64,000 bases of DNA, taken from Nectonema munidae. Taxonomy: Eukaryota; Nematomorpha; Nectonematoida; Nectonematidae. Made by a program: the position numbers and the translations under genes. The notes beneath the pieces are model-generated. The model did no database searches, was not told the DNA's origin, and saw nothing but the letters and a program-made list of their open reading frames with translations. The stretch covers positions 134,501 through 198,500 of the forward strand of contig JAUIRK010000170.1 in the NCBI GenBank assembly GCA_030549495.1. Reading direction: 5' to 3'. Of this stretch, positions 48,331-60,764 are shown one piece after another. Position 1 is the first letter of the stretch, and every line of letters starts with the position of its first letter.

Positions 48331-49203
48331 AGAGATGTATCGGATATCCGCATATGCAGAATTCGCAAAATTTTTTACATTCGCGGATTTTTTTCATGTT
48401 AACATCCGCATCCGCAATTTAAAATTTTACATTATAGCTACTTTTCTAATTTTTACATGATAGCTACTTTTCTCGATCCGAGATTCAAAAGTAAATTGTT
48501 CACCAATTTTGAAACAACAAATAAAGTAAAAATTTTCCTTTTGAATTTATATGATGAGGATAAGATTGATAAATAGTAGCATATAAGTAAAACGCTACAA
48601 AAATGAAGAAAAGTGCTAAAGTTATACGTCTTTGAATGAAGCTATGGACTCCATTCTAAACTCTAGTAGTGAAGAAAACTAAAATTTTTGATCTACAAAG
48701 TGTTTTGGTTTTCAGAGTGGGGGATTTTACGAATGCAAGCACTATTTTCCAATTAAATTACAATTAGTAATTTAATTAGTAATTACAATCTAGTATTAAT
48801 TGGTGGAAAACTAAAAAAGAAGAATTTCATTTTTATCGAAAATTGCCCTTACCTGTCCTCCTAGCACTGTTCAAAGCGAGCAGCTCTTTAGCAGCGCGAG
48901 AAATATTTATACTGACAAAAGAAAAAGATTACTAGGGGAAAAAATAGAAAAACTGTTTTTTCTTAAAAAAAAATTACATGTAATGATTATTTTAAATAAA
49001 ATTTTCTAATTATTCTGATTTCGGTTTTTTACATTGGTGGATTAAAAAACAGTAAAAAATGTAAAAAAGGGATTAAAATAGTAAGATAAAATATAAAACA
49101 TAATTTTTTAAAAATATTTTATATCCGCATAAAAATATATTTTGGATATCAGCTCCCCATTCGCTAGGATGTCAAATCTAATATCAGCATCCGATACATC
49201 TCT
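48331..49203 (+). mobile_element. hAT element, internally deleted (873 bp)
   Basis: Ends AGAGATGTATCGGAT on the left and, in reverse, AGAGATGTATCGGATGCTGA on the right. Flanks AGTTTAGT (48323-48330) and AGTTTAGA (49204-49211) fit an 8-bp duplication with one difference. Inside, plus strand: FLDPRFKSKLFTNFETTNKV (about 48472), then WWKTKKEEFHFYRKL (about 48798), and STVQSEQLFSSARNIYTDKR with LGEKIEKLFFL (about 48868-48960), the hAT dimerisation domain. The BED finger and most of the catalytic domain are missing. A 77-bp insertion lies between the two coding parts. Confidence 0.8.
48682..48758 (+). repeat. 77-bp direct repeat, copy 2 (inside hAT)
   Basis: Identical to 45484-45560. It interrupts the hAT reading between SILNSSSEEN and WWKTKKEEF. 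Confidence 0.95.
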
Positions 49204-49211
49204 AGTTTAGA

Positions 49212-51800
49212 TACGCTTTTCTGATTTTTAACGAAGGGCATTCGTTATATTTATACCGAGAGTGTGCGAAGAATAAATCACATTGATTCTAACACGCTTG
49301 TTATTGATTTTAGAGCATAACTATGCGAAGAAAGATTAACACATGTTGCATTACACGTTTGTGAGCGCAGTGAATTCTTATCTCGCATACGCTTTAGCAA
49401 GCGTGTGTGGTTTATTTTATCGGGCTAGTGTACGCTTAGTTTATTTGTAGTGTTCCTAGCTTAAATCTTAGTCAAATATTAAAACGCTTATAACTTTCGC
49501 ATTTCTCAACAAAATGTATCATGCGATATACCAAATTAATGCATTTTTTATGGGATTTCAGAATACATTACTTATATTATAAGTACTTGAGAAATAACAT
49601 TTTACTGTTTTTATATTCCATGGGCTTCATTCCATTTTAATTACAAATAAAATTTGAATTTTTTTATAATTTTGTATTTTTCAGTTTTCTTCGTAATTAA
49701 CAGATGAGGGATGCATATTTTTTATATTTGGTCATTTTAAAATAACGCTTGTTACATTTTGACAAATTTTCACCTTTTATTTGTAACAATTATAAAACCA
49801 CTCTACTATCAGAACCTAAATTTATTTGTGGATTTTTATAAAATAGTTTTAGTTTTCCGTTTTTTTATAAATTAACCTTCGTTTTTATATTGCTTATAAC
49901 TTTTGATTTATTCGCCAAAATTTTAAGTCAGTTCATAATGTATACGATTAAAAATAGTTGCCTAAATTTTAGTTGCCCTTTTATTTTTGAAGATGAATAT
50001 TATTTTTATTATTGTTTACTGCATAAAAAGTTGAATGCCTCAAAAATATTTAAAATATGTTTATGCTGAATTTTATTATTATTCCCCAAACTGGTTCATT
50101 AAAATGTTATTTCTAGGTAAAAAATCACAAAATAAGTACAATAACAAGTATTTATTGTTTTCAGTATCGTATAAAAAATTTGAATCACAGCGAAAGAAGT
50201 TACACTTTGATTACTCCAAACAGAAAATTTTGAATTACGCTTATTGATGTGTTCACTGAAGAAAAAAAGAGAAGATCAAACGTTGTGTTTTAATAAATTT
50301 TTCTCAATAATTAACCTCATGAATTTATATTATTTTTTTCATTATAAACCACTCCCCTACAATAACCTAAATTTATTTGTAGATTTTTATAAAATAATTT
50401 TAATTTTCGGTTCTCACACACACGCACATGCACACACGTGGAATAAATATTTTTTCTGTATGAAGTTTTAGGAAACTCTTCTGTAAAGAAATTGAAAAAA
50501 ATTCAAATTTTTTTTAATTGTTTTTGGACAAAAAAAATTGACATTTTTGACGGGATTTTTTTAATTAAAATAAAATTATTTTTTTATAATTTTTACATCA
50601 ACTTATACAAAATCGCTAAAATTTTATTTAAATATTTTAAAATTTTTAAAAATATTTATTTTTAATATATTTTTTTGATTTAACAATTTTTTTTTAAATT
50701 TCGTGTCAAAATTTACAAATTTTAATTTTGAAAGAAGACTTTATGCGAGAAATTTTTTAAAACATTTTAAACCATGCCTATCTTAAAGAGCATCCTTTTA
50801 TCCACATTTTGCAGTTCGTTTCTTTTTGAAAAAATTTCTAACATTTTTTATAAGCCTTGGTACAATATGGACAATTTTGCTATTTTTCATTATATTTTAA
50901 CGTGTAAAATGAATAATTACATATTTTTTTATATTTTTTTTTGAATTTTATTAAATATACCTAATATTTAAACTACATCCCTAGATAGATTCCCTACAAA
51001 TTTTTTAAAAAATTTTAATTTATCAAATTTTAATATCTCTTTTTAAAAGTAATATTATATTGATTACGAAAATGTATTAATATTTTAAGTTTGAATTTTT
51101 TAAAATACTTCTTTTGACTCTGAACTTGATAAAATGACAAAATTTCCAAATTTGACCTCAAAAAATATATGTCATTCAATTCATTTCAAACAATTTACAA
51201 ATTTGGAATCAGTGTGTCAAACTCTATCAGAATAGCTTTTTCAATTTTTTTTTCCAATTTTTAAATTTTCGATTTTTTAGGCGCTTTCAAACAGGCTCAA
51301 AATTATGATTTCACATATATTCAACAAATATACAAGTATTATACATTTTTTGATTCCTCTTATTATTCTGAATAACAATATTAACTTTATTTTACCATAA
51401 ATATTTTGGTTCAAATTTTTTTACATATATTGTATTTTCGCAAGTCATAGTTATCAATTTTGTAAACATATGTAATACAAATTTTCAAGATGTTTAACTA
51501 GGTTTTTATATTGGTTACCACAAATTTTATTGACATTTTTAGAATTTTTGACCAATTATACTAAAATGATTATTTCTATTTCGGAAATTTTCGAGTAACG
51601 TCCGCTCGCGTAATAGGCCACCCCTTAATTTTGTCCAATAAAATATTTTTTTATCATGTATCCTGTGTATAATGCGAGATTCTTTAAAATATTAATCATT
51701 TATTTGAAGAAATATTTTTTCAGTAAGAAGAGTTTTACGAAACTCTTCTCTATTATGTAATGATATATTCTCATAACCTGTACGGTTGAACGTGGGTAGA
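49212..51800. other. AT-rich non-coding sequence
   Basis: Very AT-rich. An inverted pair AACACGCTTG (49291) / CAAGCGTGTGT (49398) and a short CA-repeat (50415-50437) are present. No gene recognised; two 70-75 codon frames near 50035-50471 look like chance. Confidence 0.45.
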
Positions 51801-51815
51801 CAACTTGATTGTCAT

Positions 51816-51953
51816 CTCCAACCTGTATACTACGATGATTCATCTCCAACCTGTATTCTACGATGGCTCATCTCAAACCTGTATACTACAATGGTTCATT
51901 TCCAACCTGTATACTACAATGGTACATCTTAAAATATGTATATTACGATGGTT
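51816..51953 (+). repeat. ~30-bp minisatellite, about 5 units
   Basis: Units of TCCAACCTGTATACTACGAT followed by GATTCATC-type sequence, with variants; period about 30 bp. Confidence 0.9.
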
Positions 51954-51984
51954 TCTATTCCATATACAAATGACTAAAGAGACG

Positions 51985-52230
51985 ATGTTCAACTTTCTCT
52001 TCATATTTTGCTAGATGTAAGATTTGATATACGTCATTCGGGGAGACGATGTTACAAAAGTTATTACCTATATTTTTGCAATTTAGGCGATTTTAAATAT
52101 ATTTGTCAAAGAATCAAAGAATATTCTTTAAAAAATCAAAAAATATTCAACTTTCTGTTCATATTTTGATAGAAGTAAGATTTGATATACCCCATTGTGA
52201 GGGGGCGAAACAAGGTTCAAGTTTTTAAAT
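51985..52230. repeat. Two diverged ~155-bp tandem units
   Basis: TTCAACTTTCTCTTCATATT...GTAAGATTTGATATAC...CATT recurs at about 51988 and 52147 with changes; the first is followed by CGGGGAGACGATG, the second by GAGGGGGCGAAAC. Confidence 0.75.
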
Positions 52231-52234
52231 CGAT

Positions 52235-54150
52235 AATTATCGATATTTAAAATTCTGAAACTTTAGTTTTTTATAATCAATTTGGGTGGTGCTCTCACGT
52301 TCCGGTGCCAGCAGAGACCTCAAATTAAGAGTGCTCTTGGTCTAAGATTCACCCGTCCAGATAAGATAGATATTTCTTCCCCTGGATGCAAAACCCACTC
52401 AAAAAAATGAAATTATAAAAAGTTTCGAGTAAATTTTAAATCCAGTAAAATAATAAAAAAATATATAAAGTCAAAAAACTGAGGGGGGTACCGTTACTTT
52501 TAGAATAGAAAGATAAACCTAGTCTCTCTAATAATTTTTATCAAATCATGCATATAGGTAAGTAAAAGTAACAAGAGCCAACGATATATTTAAAAAGGAT
52601 ACTATTTTCTTGTGCTTTTAGTTTAATACTTTTCTATAATTGCTCCATGTTTGATTTGAAATATAAAAATAGGAAGACAACTTAGTAAAAATTATTGTGT
52701 TTTTGAAAAGGTATATAGAGGCCATTTTTAATGATCTTTGTTATTAACGAAATATTAGGTAGTGAAAAAAAGAATCATAGTATATTTTTTAATCAAACCC
52801 TGTTAAGAATAAGGGAGTTTTTAAGCTTATTGTTAGGAATAGATAATGTCATTTTTAAACGATATTTTCAAAAACTGAAACTTCCTTAAAAATTTTAAAA
52901 TTTTAATATCACAAGCCAAACAAGTGTTTTAAATGATATAAAATTGAGAAAATTAAGAATCATTGGTAAAGCCAAAGGCTTTTTAGACCTCCTTGGAATC
53001 ACATTAGGGAGAACACGCCAACATACACTGATTGATGCACGCCCCTAATAACTAAGTATAATATATGAAAAAATGATAAAACTGTTCTAAACGAAATAAA
53101 AAATAATTACCTTCAACTTTTAAAACTATTCATCAAGGAAATGTTGTTTACTCATGATTAAATATATCAGCTGATATATTCAGATAATTTACCAATGTTA
53201 CATAACTTAATTGAAGAAAAAATTGTTTAAAACATTAAAAAAAATTATCTAAAAAGTAAAAAATAAAAATATCTTATAAAACTTTGAATTTATATTTAAA
53301 AAAATTAACAAAATTTTTAATCTTGGACAAATAACATATTGGATTACATTTAGATTTATTCTTTTGTTTTTGGGCGCCTAGGTTTCGTAGAATCGGCGAA
53401 ATTATGTCTTCTTGAAAACATCCCACGGTAAATTTACCTTTTATTTTTTCCTTTTTGAGTTGTTACTTTAGTTTCTATTGAAGACTTTTAGAGCTAAATT
53501 TAATTGCCAACACTAGTTCACTCCTAGTAATAAGTTTTTTAACATGAAATTATATTCTCTTACTTATAACCAGCAATTTTGGCTGTATTTAATTTTTAGA
53601 AACAGAGAATTTGTGAGTACAAAAGAAAGCTAGGAATATTTTTTTATAATTTACTTTTTATTTTTAGAGTGGCCGAAAAAAAATCAAATAAACTCTTATT
53701 TTAGTTTCGTAGTTCATTTGTTAATCATTGTTAATGAAATAAATAAAAGTAAGCATCTGTGAAATTATAAATTGCTAAGTTTTCAAAACCGTTAATTAAT
53801 TTGTTCAGTCAAACAAAACTTAATATTTTCAATATATTTTATAAGAATATAAAATTGTATTTTAACTTTCAAGTTGATTTTAGATATAATAATAAATAAT
53901 CGTTTTTTGTTAATTATAAATAAAAAAATATAATCTAAATCAATAGATCAAAATTTTTATACTTTTAGAGTTAAAGGAATACTCTACTAATTCTAAGGTT
54001 GAAGCGATATTAGCGTTTTACTTTAAAATTTTCTTTTTAAATAGTTAATTAGTTTATTATTGTGTTTTTTGTACGAGTATCTTTTGTTCAAAAGAAAAGA
54101 GGTAGAATATTGTATTTTGGAGATAAGAAAAAATAAACATCTCCCATTTT
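52235..54150. other. Non-coding sequence
   Basis: AT-rich except a less AT-rich patch at 52286-52400 with no open frame that I can assign. No gene recognised. Confidence 0.45.
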
Positions 54151-54154
54151 AATA

Positions 54155-56090
54155 TTAAGGGTAACCAATATATAATATTTGGTTATCAATTATGTGATTG
54201 CATGATGTTAGGAGTACTAGGACTTCAGTTTCGTTTGCGGAGGTGTTATTGTATGCCTGTATTTGTTGTACAAAGAAAGGAGTACTTGTATTGTGATTAA
54301 AAAAAGCGCAAACAGCGGTTGCTTTATTGCGTGATTTTGAACCGTCTGTAATAATTGAGAGTTGGTGGTGCGCATTTGAGTTGCGTTGGTGTTTTATGGA
54401 GTTGAGTGCTAAGAATTTGTGGTGGCATATATGAGTTGAGTATGGGGTCGATTTCGATGGGTGAACTAGGCAGTATATATGTAGGTGTGGTAAAACTTGG
54501 TAGTGAGTAAGTTGTCGCATATATTGTTCCAAAAGGGAATTGAAAAAGGTGAGCGAAGGAGAGGTGTGAGTTGAGTAAATGTTCGTGAAGTTACGTGGAG
54601 CTGGTGTAGAGTGGAAGGTAGTAAGATATTTTTTAATTATATTTTTGTGAAATGCGTTTGTTATTGTGAGTAAGCATAGGCGGTGTATTTTGTTAAGATG
54701 GGTTAGTGAGTTTTTGAATTTTAGTGAGCTTCCCTAGGCAAGTGAGCCATATTGTATGACTGAAAGTATGATAGATTTGTAGATGTACTTTGAGATTTTT
54801 GGATGAAGACCCCACTTATATGAGATGGCTTTTCTTAGAGAGAATAGGGTTGGTTCGAATTTTGTGTATATGTTTTTGAAGTGGAATGTAAATTTTAGAT
54901 TAGATTGAAATGTGACGCCTAGATATTTTATGTGTGATTCACGAGTGAGTGATGTTGATATGTTTAGTTTCAGTGGTAGTGAAGTTATTCTTTTCGTGTG
55001 AAATGTATAAGTTTTAGTTTGTTTAAGTTAAGGAGACTTTGTAGTTGGTGGCTATTGTTTGTATTTGTGTGATTATATTCGCAGTGTCATCAGAGTAGTA
55101 TTGGGCAACATCGGATTTTGAGTTGATAAAATTAAGAATGAGGTTAATGAGGATTAGCCATAGGATATCTGATAGGCTACCCTCTTGCGGAGTGGAGAGA
55201 GTTAGTTTCTGAATGTATATATTGTTGTTATGTAGTAGGATGAGAATGGGCTTTTGAAGGTAGTTGTTTATGAATTTGATTATGTAGGGTATTTTTTGTC
55301 GATGAGTTTATTGATGATTGTAGGGTGCCATGCTGCGTTGAAAGCATTTTCGATATCAAAAAATTTGGTTGTTGCGATATTTTGGTTATTTAGTGTTTTT
55401 TCTAGGTAAAGCGTTAGGAGAGATAAGGCCAATTCGGTGTTTTTATTTGGTAAATATGTGAATTCATTCGGGTATATTACATTATTTTTGAGGATGTAGT
55501 GGATCAAGAAAGGTTTTCGTAGAATTTTTCAATGATTTTGCCTATAGTTGGTGATTGAGAAATTGGTCGACAGTTTTTGATTGAATTGTGGTTTCGATTT
55601 GGTTTGGGGATTAGCACTAGTTTGCATATTTTCCAGATATTTGGGAAATAGCTTAGACTAAGGCAGGCGTTAAATATGTTGAGGAGATGAGAGTGTAGTA
55701 TGTTATAGGCTTTCTTCACGTGTTTAATGGATATGAAGACAATGCTGCTAGAAGATTGGTTTTCATGGAATCAATGGTTTTGTTTAGCTCTTTGATTGTA
55801 ATTTGTGGGTGTGAGTTAATTGGAGTTATTTAGTAGGTATGTTTTTGTTTCAATTCTAATAAGTGTTTGGGTAATATTGTCGGTTGCATTTGTGTCGGCG
55901 GGAAATATAGTGTTACGTGAAGGGTGATTGATAAATATTGAACCTTGATTATTTGAAAGAAGATTAGAGAGTGATGCTGTATGTTTTTTGTGTATAACTT
56001 TGTTGAAGATTGACCATGGGCTTGTTGGAGTTTGATTATAAAAATGTTTCCAGGCTTGATATTGGAAATCATAATACTTATGCTTACATA
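54155..56090 (-). pseudogene. LINE relic with reverse transcriptase and RNase H (I/R1-like group)
   Basis: Minus strand. At 55719-55504: KKAYNILHSHLLNIFNACLS, then WKICKLVLIPKPNRN and NCRPISQSPTIGKIIEK, the start of the RT domain. At 55507-55280: NEFTYLPNKNTELAL and FFDIENAFNAAWHPTIINKL, where the usual F-D---AFD pattern is altered. At 54532-54155: ITDGSKSRNKATAVCAFFN, ASANETEV-like NETEV, the RNase H D-GS and E motifs. RNase H after RT points to the I/R1/LOA groups. The YADD region and endonuclease were not found intact, and there are several frame breaks. The 3' (left) end lies near 54130; the 5' side abuts the satellite at 56090. Confidence 0.75.
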
Positions 56091-56335
56091 TTTTTCCATT
56101 AAAATTGCAACTTTATATAAAATGTCAATCAAAATTTTGATTGATGATAAAATTGCTTACCAAAACATTCATCCAAATTTTAAATAAAATTAATTTTTTT
56201 ATAGCAAATCGACCATGCTGATTTCATTTCTCACCTTAGTTTTCACTATTATTGTGTGAAAATTTATGAAAGTGATAGTCAAATTTGCGATTTACATCTG
56301 AAAATTGTATCCAAGGATATTATTCAAATTTTAAA

Positions 56336-57788
56336 TAAAATAGTTCTTGAAAAAAGCTACGAAGGAATTTCTTCAAGATCAATTGCCAGTGAATTTGATG
56401 TTGGCAAAACTCAAATTCAAGCAAAAGAAAATTTTTTGAAAATGTCGAAGTCTGGGAATGCAGTGCAGATTCTAAGTTTTTCAAAGCTAGAAAAATTACA
56501 TATGAAGAAATCGATAAAAAAAAAGTGTGGGAGTGGTTTTGCTACGCAAGGGGTAAAAATATTTCTATTCCTGGACCTAAATACAAGAAGAAGCATTGTG
56601 TATAGCTTCAAAGCTCAATCAATCTACATTTTGCGCATATAATGGTTGGTTGAAGTCATTTCTATTGTGACATAATATTAAATGTTACATACTTTCTGGT
56701 GAAGCATCTGAAGTAAGTGAAGAGGTGGTAAGTGACTGGGTTAAAAGAATTCCTATCATCTTTAAGGATTATGGAAGAAAAAACATATTTAATGCTGACG
56801 AAACAAGCCTTTTTTTTAGATCGATTTCCAAAAGAAGCTATGCTATCAAAGGAGATAAATGCAAAACGGGAAAATGTTTAAAAGAGAGATTAACTTTAAT
56901 GCTAACATGTTCAGCAGAAGGAGAAAAATTCAAACCTCTCATTATTGGTAAATCTAAAAATCCTCGTTGTTTTCGTGGTTTCAATATTGAAAAATAACCT
57001 TTAATATACAGGCACAACAGTAAGTCTTCGGTGAGTAGTGCCATTTTTAAAGATTGGTTGAACATATTAAACAACAAAATGAAATCAGAAAATAGAAAAA
57101 TTGCACTTTTAGTTGATAACTGTGCCGCTCATCCTCCAACTGAAGTTTCGAATGTTCAGCTCATATTTTTACCGCCAAACACAACATCTATACTTCAACC
57201 ATGTGATGCTGGAATAATTAAAAACTTTAAATCTTTCTACAGAAGAAAATTATTTAATCATTTACTCTTGCATATGAAAGATGTAGAAAATATTTCATAT
57301 TTTGCCAAAAAAGTAAGTGTTTTTGACAGCATTCAGTGTTGCCTGAAACAGTAAAAAAGTGCTTCAATAAGTGTAGTTTTTTGCAAGATATAATGCAAGA
57401 AGGTCTAAACAACAATGCAATTGGGGTCACTCAATGCCTTGATGATAAAAAGGTAGAAGCTTTGCTGGAAGATACTACATGGGAATAATATGTTCAATGC
57501 AACGATGACATCGAAACTTGTGAATCTTATTCCTTCGATGTAGAAAATTCAGAAGAAAAAATGGGACAAAATGAAGAAGAGAAAGAAGAAGAAGAAGCTA
57601 TTGAGAATGAAGAAACTGTCCTAGTCACTTCTAAAGATGCTTTAAATTCTCTTGAAGTTGTGCGAAATTTTGCTCTTCAGATTAATTCATCAGAACTTCT
57701 CGAAATTGCAAATAAAGGCAAAGAAATCATAGAAAAAAAGAAAAATACTCAATTTGAAACAAACAACATTGGACGCATTTATGAATAA
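56336..57788 (+). pseudogene. Tigger-type transposase, nearly full length but frame-broken
   Basis: Plus strand. ISSRSIASEFDVGKTQIQ is the N-terminal helix-turn-helix. KKKVWEWFCYARGKNISIPG and FAHNGWLKSF are the CENPB-like DNA-binding part. From 56680: SGEASEVSEEVVSDWVKRIP and IFNADETSLFFR (first catalytic D), KGDKC-GKCLKERLTLMLTC, KPLIIGKSKNPRCFRG. From 57031: IALLVDNCAAHPP (second D), IFLPPNTTSILQPCDAGIIK (third D). From 57561: an acidic Glu-rich tail. All three catalytic Asp remain. At least four frame changes separate the parts (near 56430, 56640, 56995 and 57320), plus stops, so it is inactive but not old. Confidence 0.88.
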
Positions 57789-57910
57789 ATAAATTTTTTT
57801 TTCTTTGATTAGATTTTTTGATATTTTTCATCATTTGAGATTCACGACCATTTCTGAATTACGACAAAAAAGTTGGCTTTAGTCTTGGTCGTAAGTCTTA
57901 AGTTCTACTG
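56343..57910 (+). mobile_element. Tigger/pogo transposon inserted in the satellite; left end lost
   Basis: The right end in reverse reads CAGTAGAACTTAAGACTTAC and is followed by TA at 57911. On the left the satellite passes directly into transposase sequence near 56342, without a terminal repeat, so the left end and a few bases of satellite were deleted. Satellite resumes immediately after the right end (ACTAAATCAATCATGC), showing insertion into a satellite unit. Confidence 0.8.
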
Positions 57911-59079
57911 TATACTAAATCAATCATGCTATTACATTTCTGTAGTCGATGTCAAAATGTCTAAAAGTATCAATCAATTTTGCGGTTTGAGTGTAAAATT
58001 TTTCTCCAACCATGTTGTTTAAATTTTAAATAAAATAGATACTTTTATATTAAATCAATCATGCTAACTTCATTTCCAAACCCATTTTTACATATTAGCA
58101 TGTGAAAAATTCTAAAAGTGTCAATCAAATTTGTGGTTTATGCCTGAAAATTGTATCTAAGAATATTATTCAAATTTTAAAAAGAAGTATTTTTGTATGC
58201 TAAATCAACCATGCCTATTTAAATTGGGGAATAATTTTTCGCAATTAGGTTGTTAAAATGTCTAAAAGTGTCAATCGATTTTGCAATTTAGGCCTTAAAA
58301 TTTTCTCCAAGAATATTAATTAAATTTTAAACAAAGTATATATTTAATACCAAGTGGAACATGCTGATTTCATTTCTCAACTCAGTTTTAGCCATTAGGA
58401 TGTGATAATGTCTAAAAATTTCAATTAAATTTGCGGTTTACGTCTAAGAAAGTGTTTCGAAAACAGTTAACTACATTTTAAATAAATATATATATTTTTA
58501 AAATATATCAAGTCAACCATGGTGATTTCATTTCTTGACTTATTTTTTCCAATTAGAGCGTGAAAATAGCAATCATATATGTTGTTGACGAGAAAAAATT
58601 ATTTCTAGAATATTATTTATATTTTCAATCAAATATATTTTTTATACTAGATCACCATGCTGATTTCATTTATGGAATTAGTTTTCGTAATTAGGTTGTG
58701 AAAATTTCAAACAAATTTTTTAGTTTTGCCTGCATTTTTTTTCGAAAAATTGACTAAATACCATTTTTACTAAGTTTTGACTATTACTGTCAAAAAATTC
58801 ATCAAAATGCAAATAGAATTAGTGATGTATGTTGAAAATTATCTCATAAACATACTTTCATATTTTAAATAAATATATTTAAAATTTTACTATTACGATG
58901 ATGAATTCATTTCAGGACTTAATTTTTGTAATTAGGGCGCAAGAATGTGTGGAATTATCAATCAAGTTTGACATTTCGGAAAAATCCAATTCTGAAAAAA
59001 TATAATTTTCAGATATTTTCATTTCTGTACTCTATTATGGATATTAAATTGTTAAAATGGAACGAAAGTATTAACAGAT

Positions 59080-60760
59080 TCATTTTTCTTCTCATCTCGG
59101 TTTCCTTGTGATTCCTTCCAAATAACTTCTTTGAGTCCTTCCGTGAATTTCTTCCGTGGTCTTCCTCTTCTTCCTTCTATCATTTCGAATGTACACAACC
59201 TTTATAATCCCTATTCTATCTTGATGTGACCACCAAAGGCTAACTGTCTCTTGTATATTGTAGTTAATAACATTTTTTTGGTTTTAACTTTATTTAATAT
59301 TTCTTTATTCGCAAACTTTTGGATGCAAGATGTTCGTAATACTATTGTCCATATTTTCAGTTCAAACGCTTCTAATTTTCTTCTCTAGTTTTTGTTTATA
59401 ATCCACGCTTCACATCCATATAACAATGTAGATCATATATAGCATTTAGCTATTCTTTTTCTCATATTTATTGATAATTTTGTATTCCTAAGTATCTTTC
59501 CGAATTTTTTCATGGCACAGTTTCTTATTTCCTCCTATGTATACAAACTGTTCCACTTGATCAATTACTTCATTTCCTACCTTCAGTCTTATCTTCGGGC
59601 TTCTTTCTTTTTTCGTAATCACCATTGTTTTCTTTTTTTCTTATTTATTTTTATCCCATGGCCTCACTTTTTTGGTCGACTTGTTTTATAAGATGTTTTA
59701 ATCTCTCTTTGCTATCAGCTATCAATAATGTATCATCTGCATACCCAATGTTGTTGATGTTTTTTCCAGCTATCTTTATGCCATCACCCTCAACATTCCT
59801 CATTATAATTTCAGCGTAGATATAAAAAGATCCTATGATAGCACGCAGCGTTGTCTAACTACTCTTTTTATTTTAATCCAAGATGTCATCTCCTCCCCTA
59901 CTTTCACTTCTAATTTTGCATCTTATATATATTTTCTATTATTTTTAAGTCTTTAGGATCTATTTAAATGTTTTTTTTCAATATTTAGTAGTTCATTATG
60001 CATTACCCTATAAAATGCCCTTTCCTAATCTATAAAGCATAAATATACTTCTTTATGTACTTCTATTACATTTTCCACTATTCGGTTCAATGTATATATG
60101 GCATTGATTGTTCCCGAGTTTGCAACAATCCAAACTGTTCTTCTGCTATTTCTTTCTTTATTTTGTTCGTTATCCTCTCTGTTATTGCTTTTAGTATTAT
60201 TTTTGCTGTGTGATTTATAATACTTACTGTTCTGTGCTGTTCACATCTCATAGTGCCTTCAATCTTCCATATTGTTATCATTAGCGTCTCAATCATTTGA
60301 TTTGGCATTTTTAAACTTACATATATCTTATTTGCCATATCGGTAATAATATCTACTCCTCTTTCCCCCATGGCTTCAAGCATTTTTTTAGATAATGCAT
60401 CTTTCCCTATTGTCTTACCTTTTTCGTATTTCTAAGAGATTTTTGAATTTCCTCTCTCATGATTTCAGGTCATTGTTCGTTTGTTTCTAAATCTGTTCCT
60501 TTGTTATCATAATCAATAACTCTCATATATACTCTTCCCATCTATTTTTGATGTCCTTCATTTCCATAAAAATTTACCTTGCTTATTCATAATAAAGTTG
60601 TTTTGATTATTGCCGTTTTTTCTGTATATTGTTTTGTTTATCTTTTCGTACATTTCTCTTGAGTTTATTTTTGATAGTTCTTCAATTTCGGCACGTTCTT
60701 ATTCATCCATTTTTCTTTTGATTTTGGAGGATTTTACTAAACTAGAACTCAAATTTGAAG
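59080..60760 (-). pseudogene. LINE relic, RTE-like reverse transcriptase
   Basis: Minus strand. At 60383-60087: GVDIITDMANKIYVSLKMPN, then EGTMRCEQHRTVSIINHTAK and KIKKEIAEEQFGL, RT motifs; then LYIYTLNRIVENVIEVHKEV and LCFID-ERAF at about 60090-60030. At about 59800-59720: GDGIKIAGKNINNIGYADDT LLIA, with the YADD catalytic motif intact. At about 59470-59380: the WSTLLYGCEAWIINK block. At about 59190-59090: IEGRRGRPRKKFTEGLKEVI near the C-terminus. This order and wording resemble RTE/Nimb-type LINEs common in invertebrates. Many breaks; endonuclease not seen. Confidence 0.75.
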
Positions 60761-60764
60761 GATA

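Larger units (their letters stand above)
56090..59060 (-). mobile_element. Inverted partial copy of the satellite-bearing element, interrupted by Tigger
   Basis: In reverse orientation the sequence matches the right half of the 24765-28667 element. 56100-56135 matches the segment after the last satellite unit at 5335-5400; satellite units run 56140-56342 and, after the Tigger, 57911-59000. The far end TTTCTGTACT...GGATATTAAA (about 59010-59050) matches, reversed, the lead-in before the first unit at 27165-27190. No outer inverted repeat or TTAA pair is present, so both ends are lost. Confidence 0.7.

Noticed and set aside
50035-50471. Two 70-75 codon frames
   Set aside because: AT-rich, low-complexity translations (Tyr/Asn/Lys/Phe) without motifs or gene signals.
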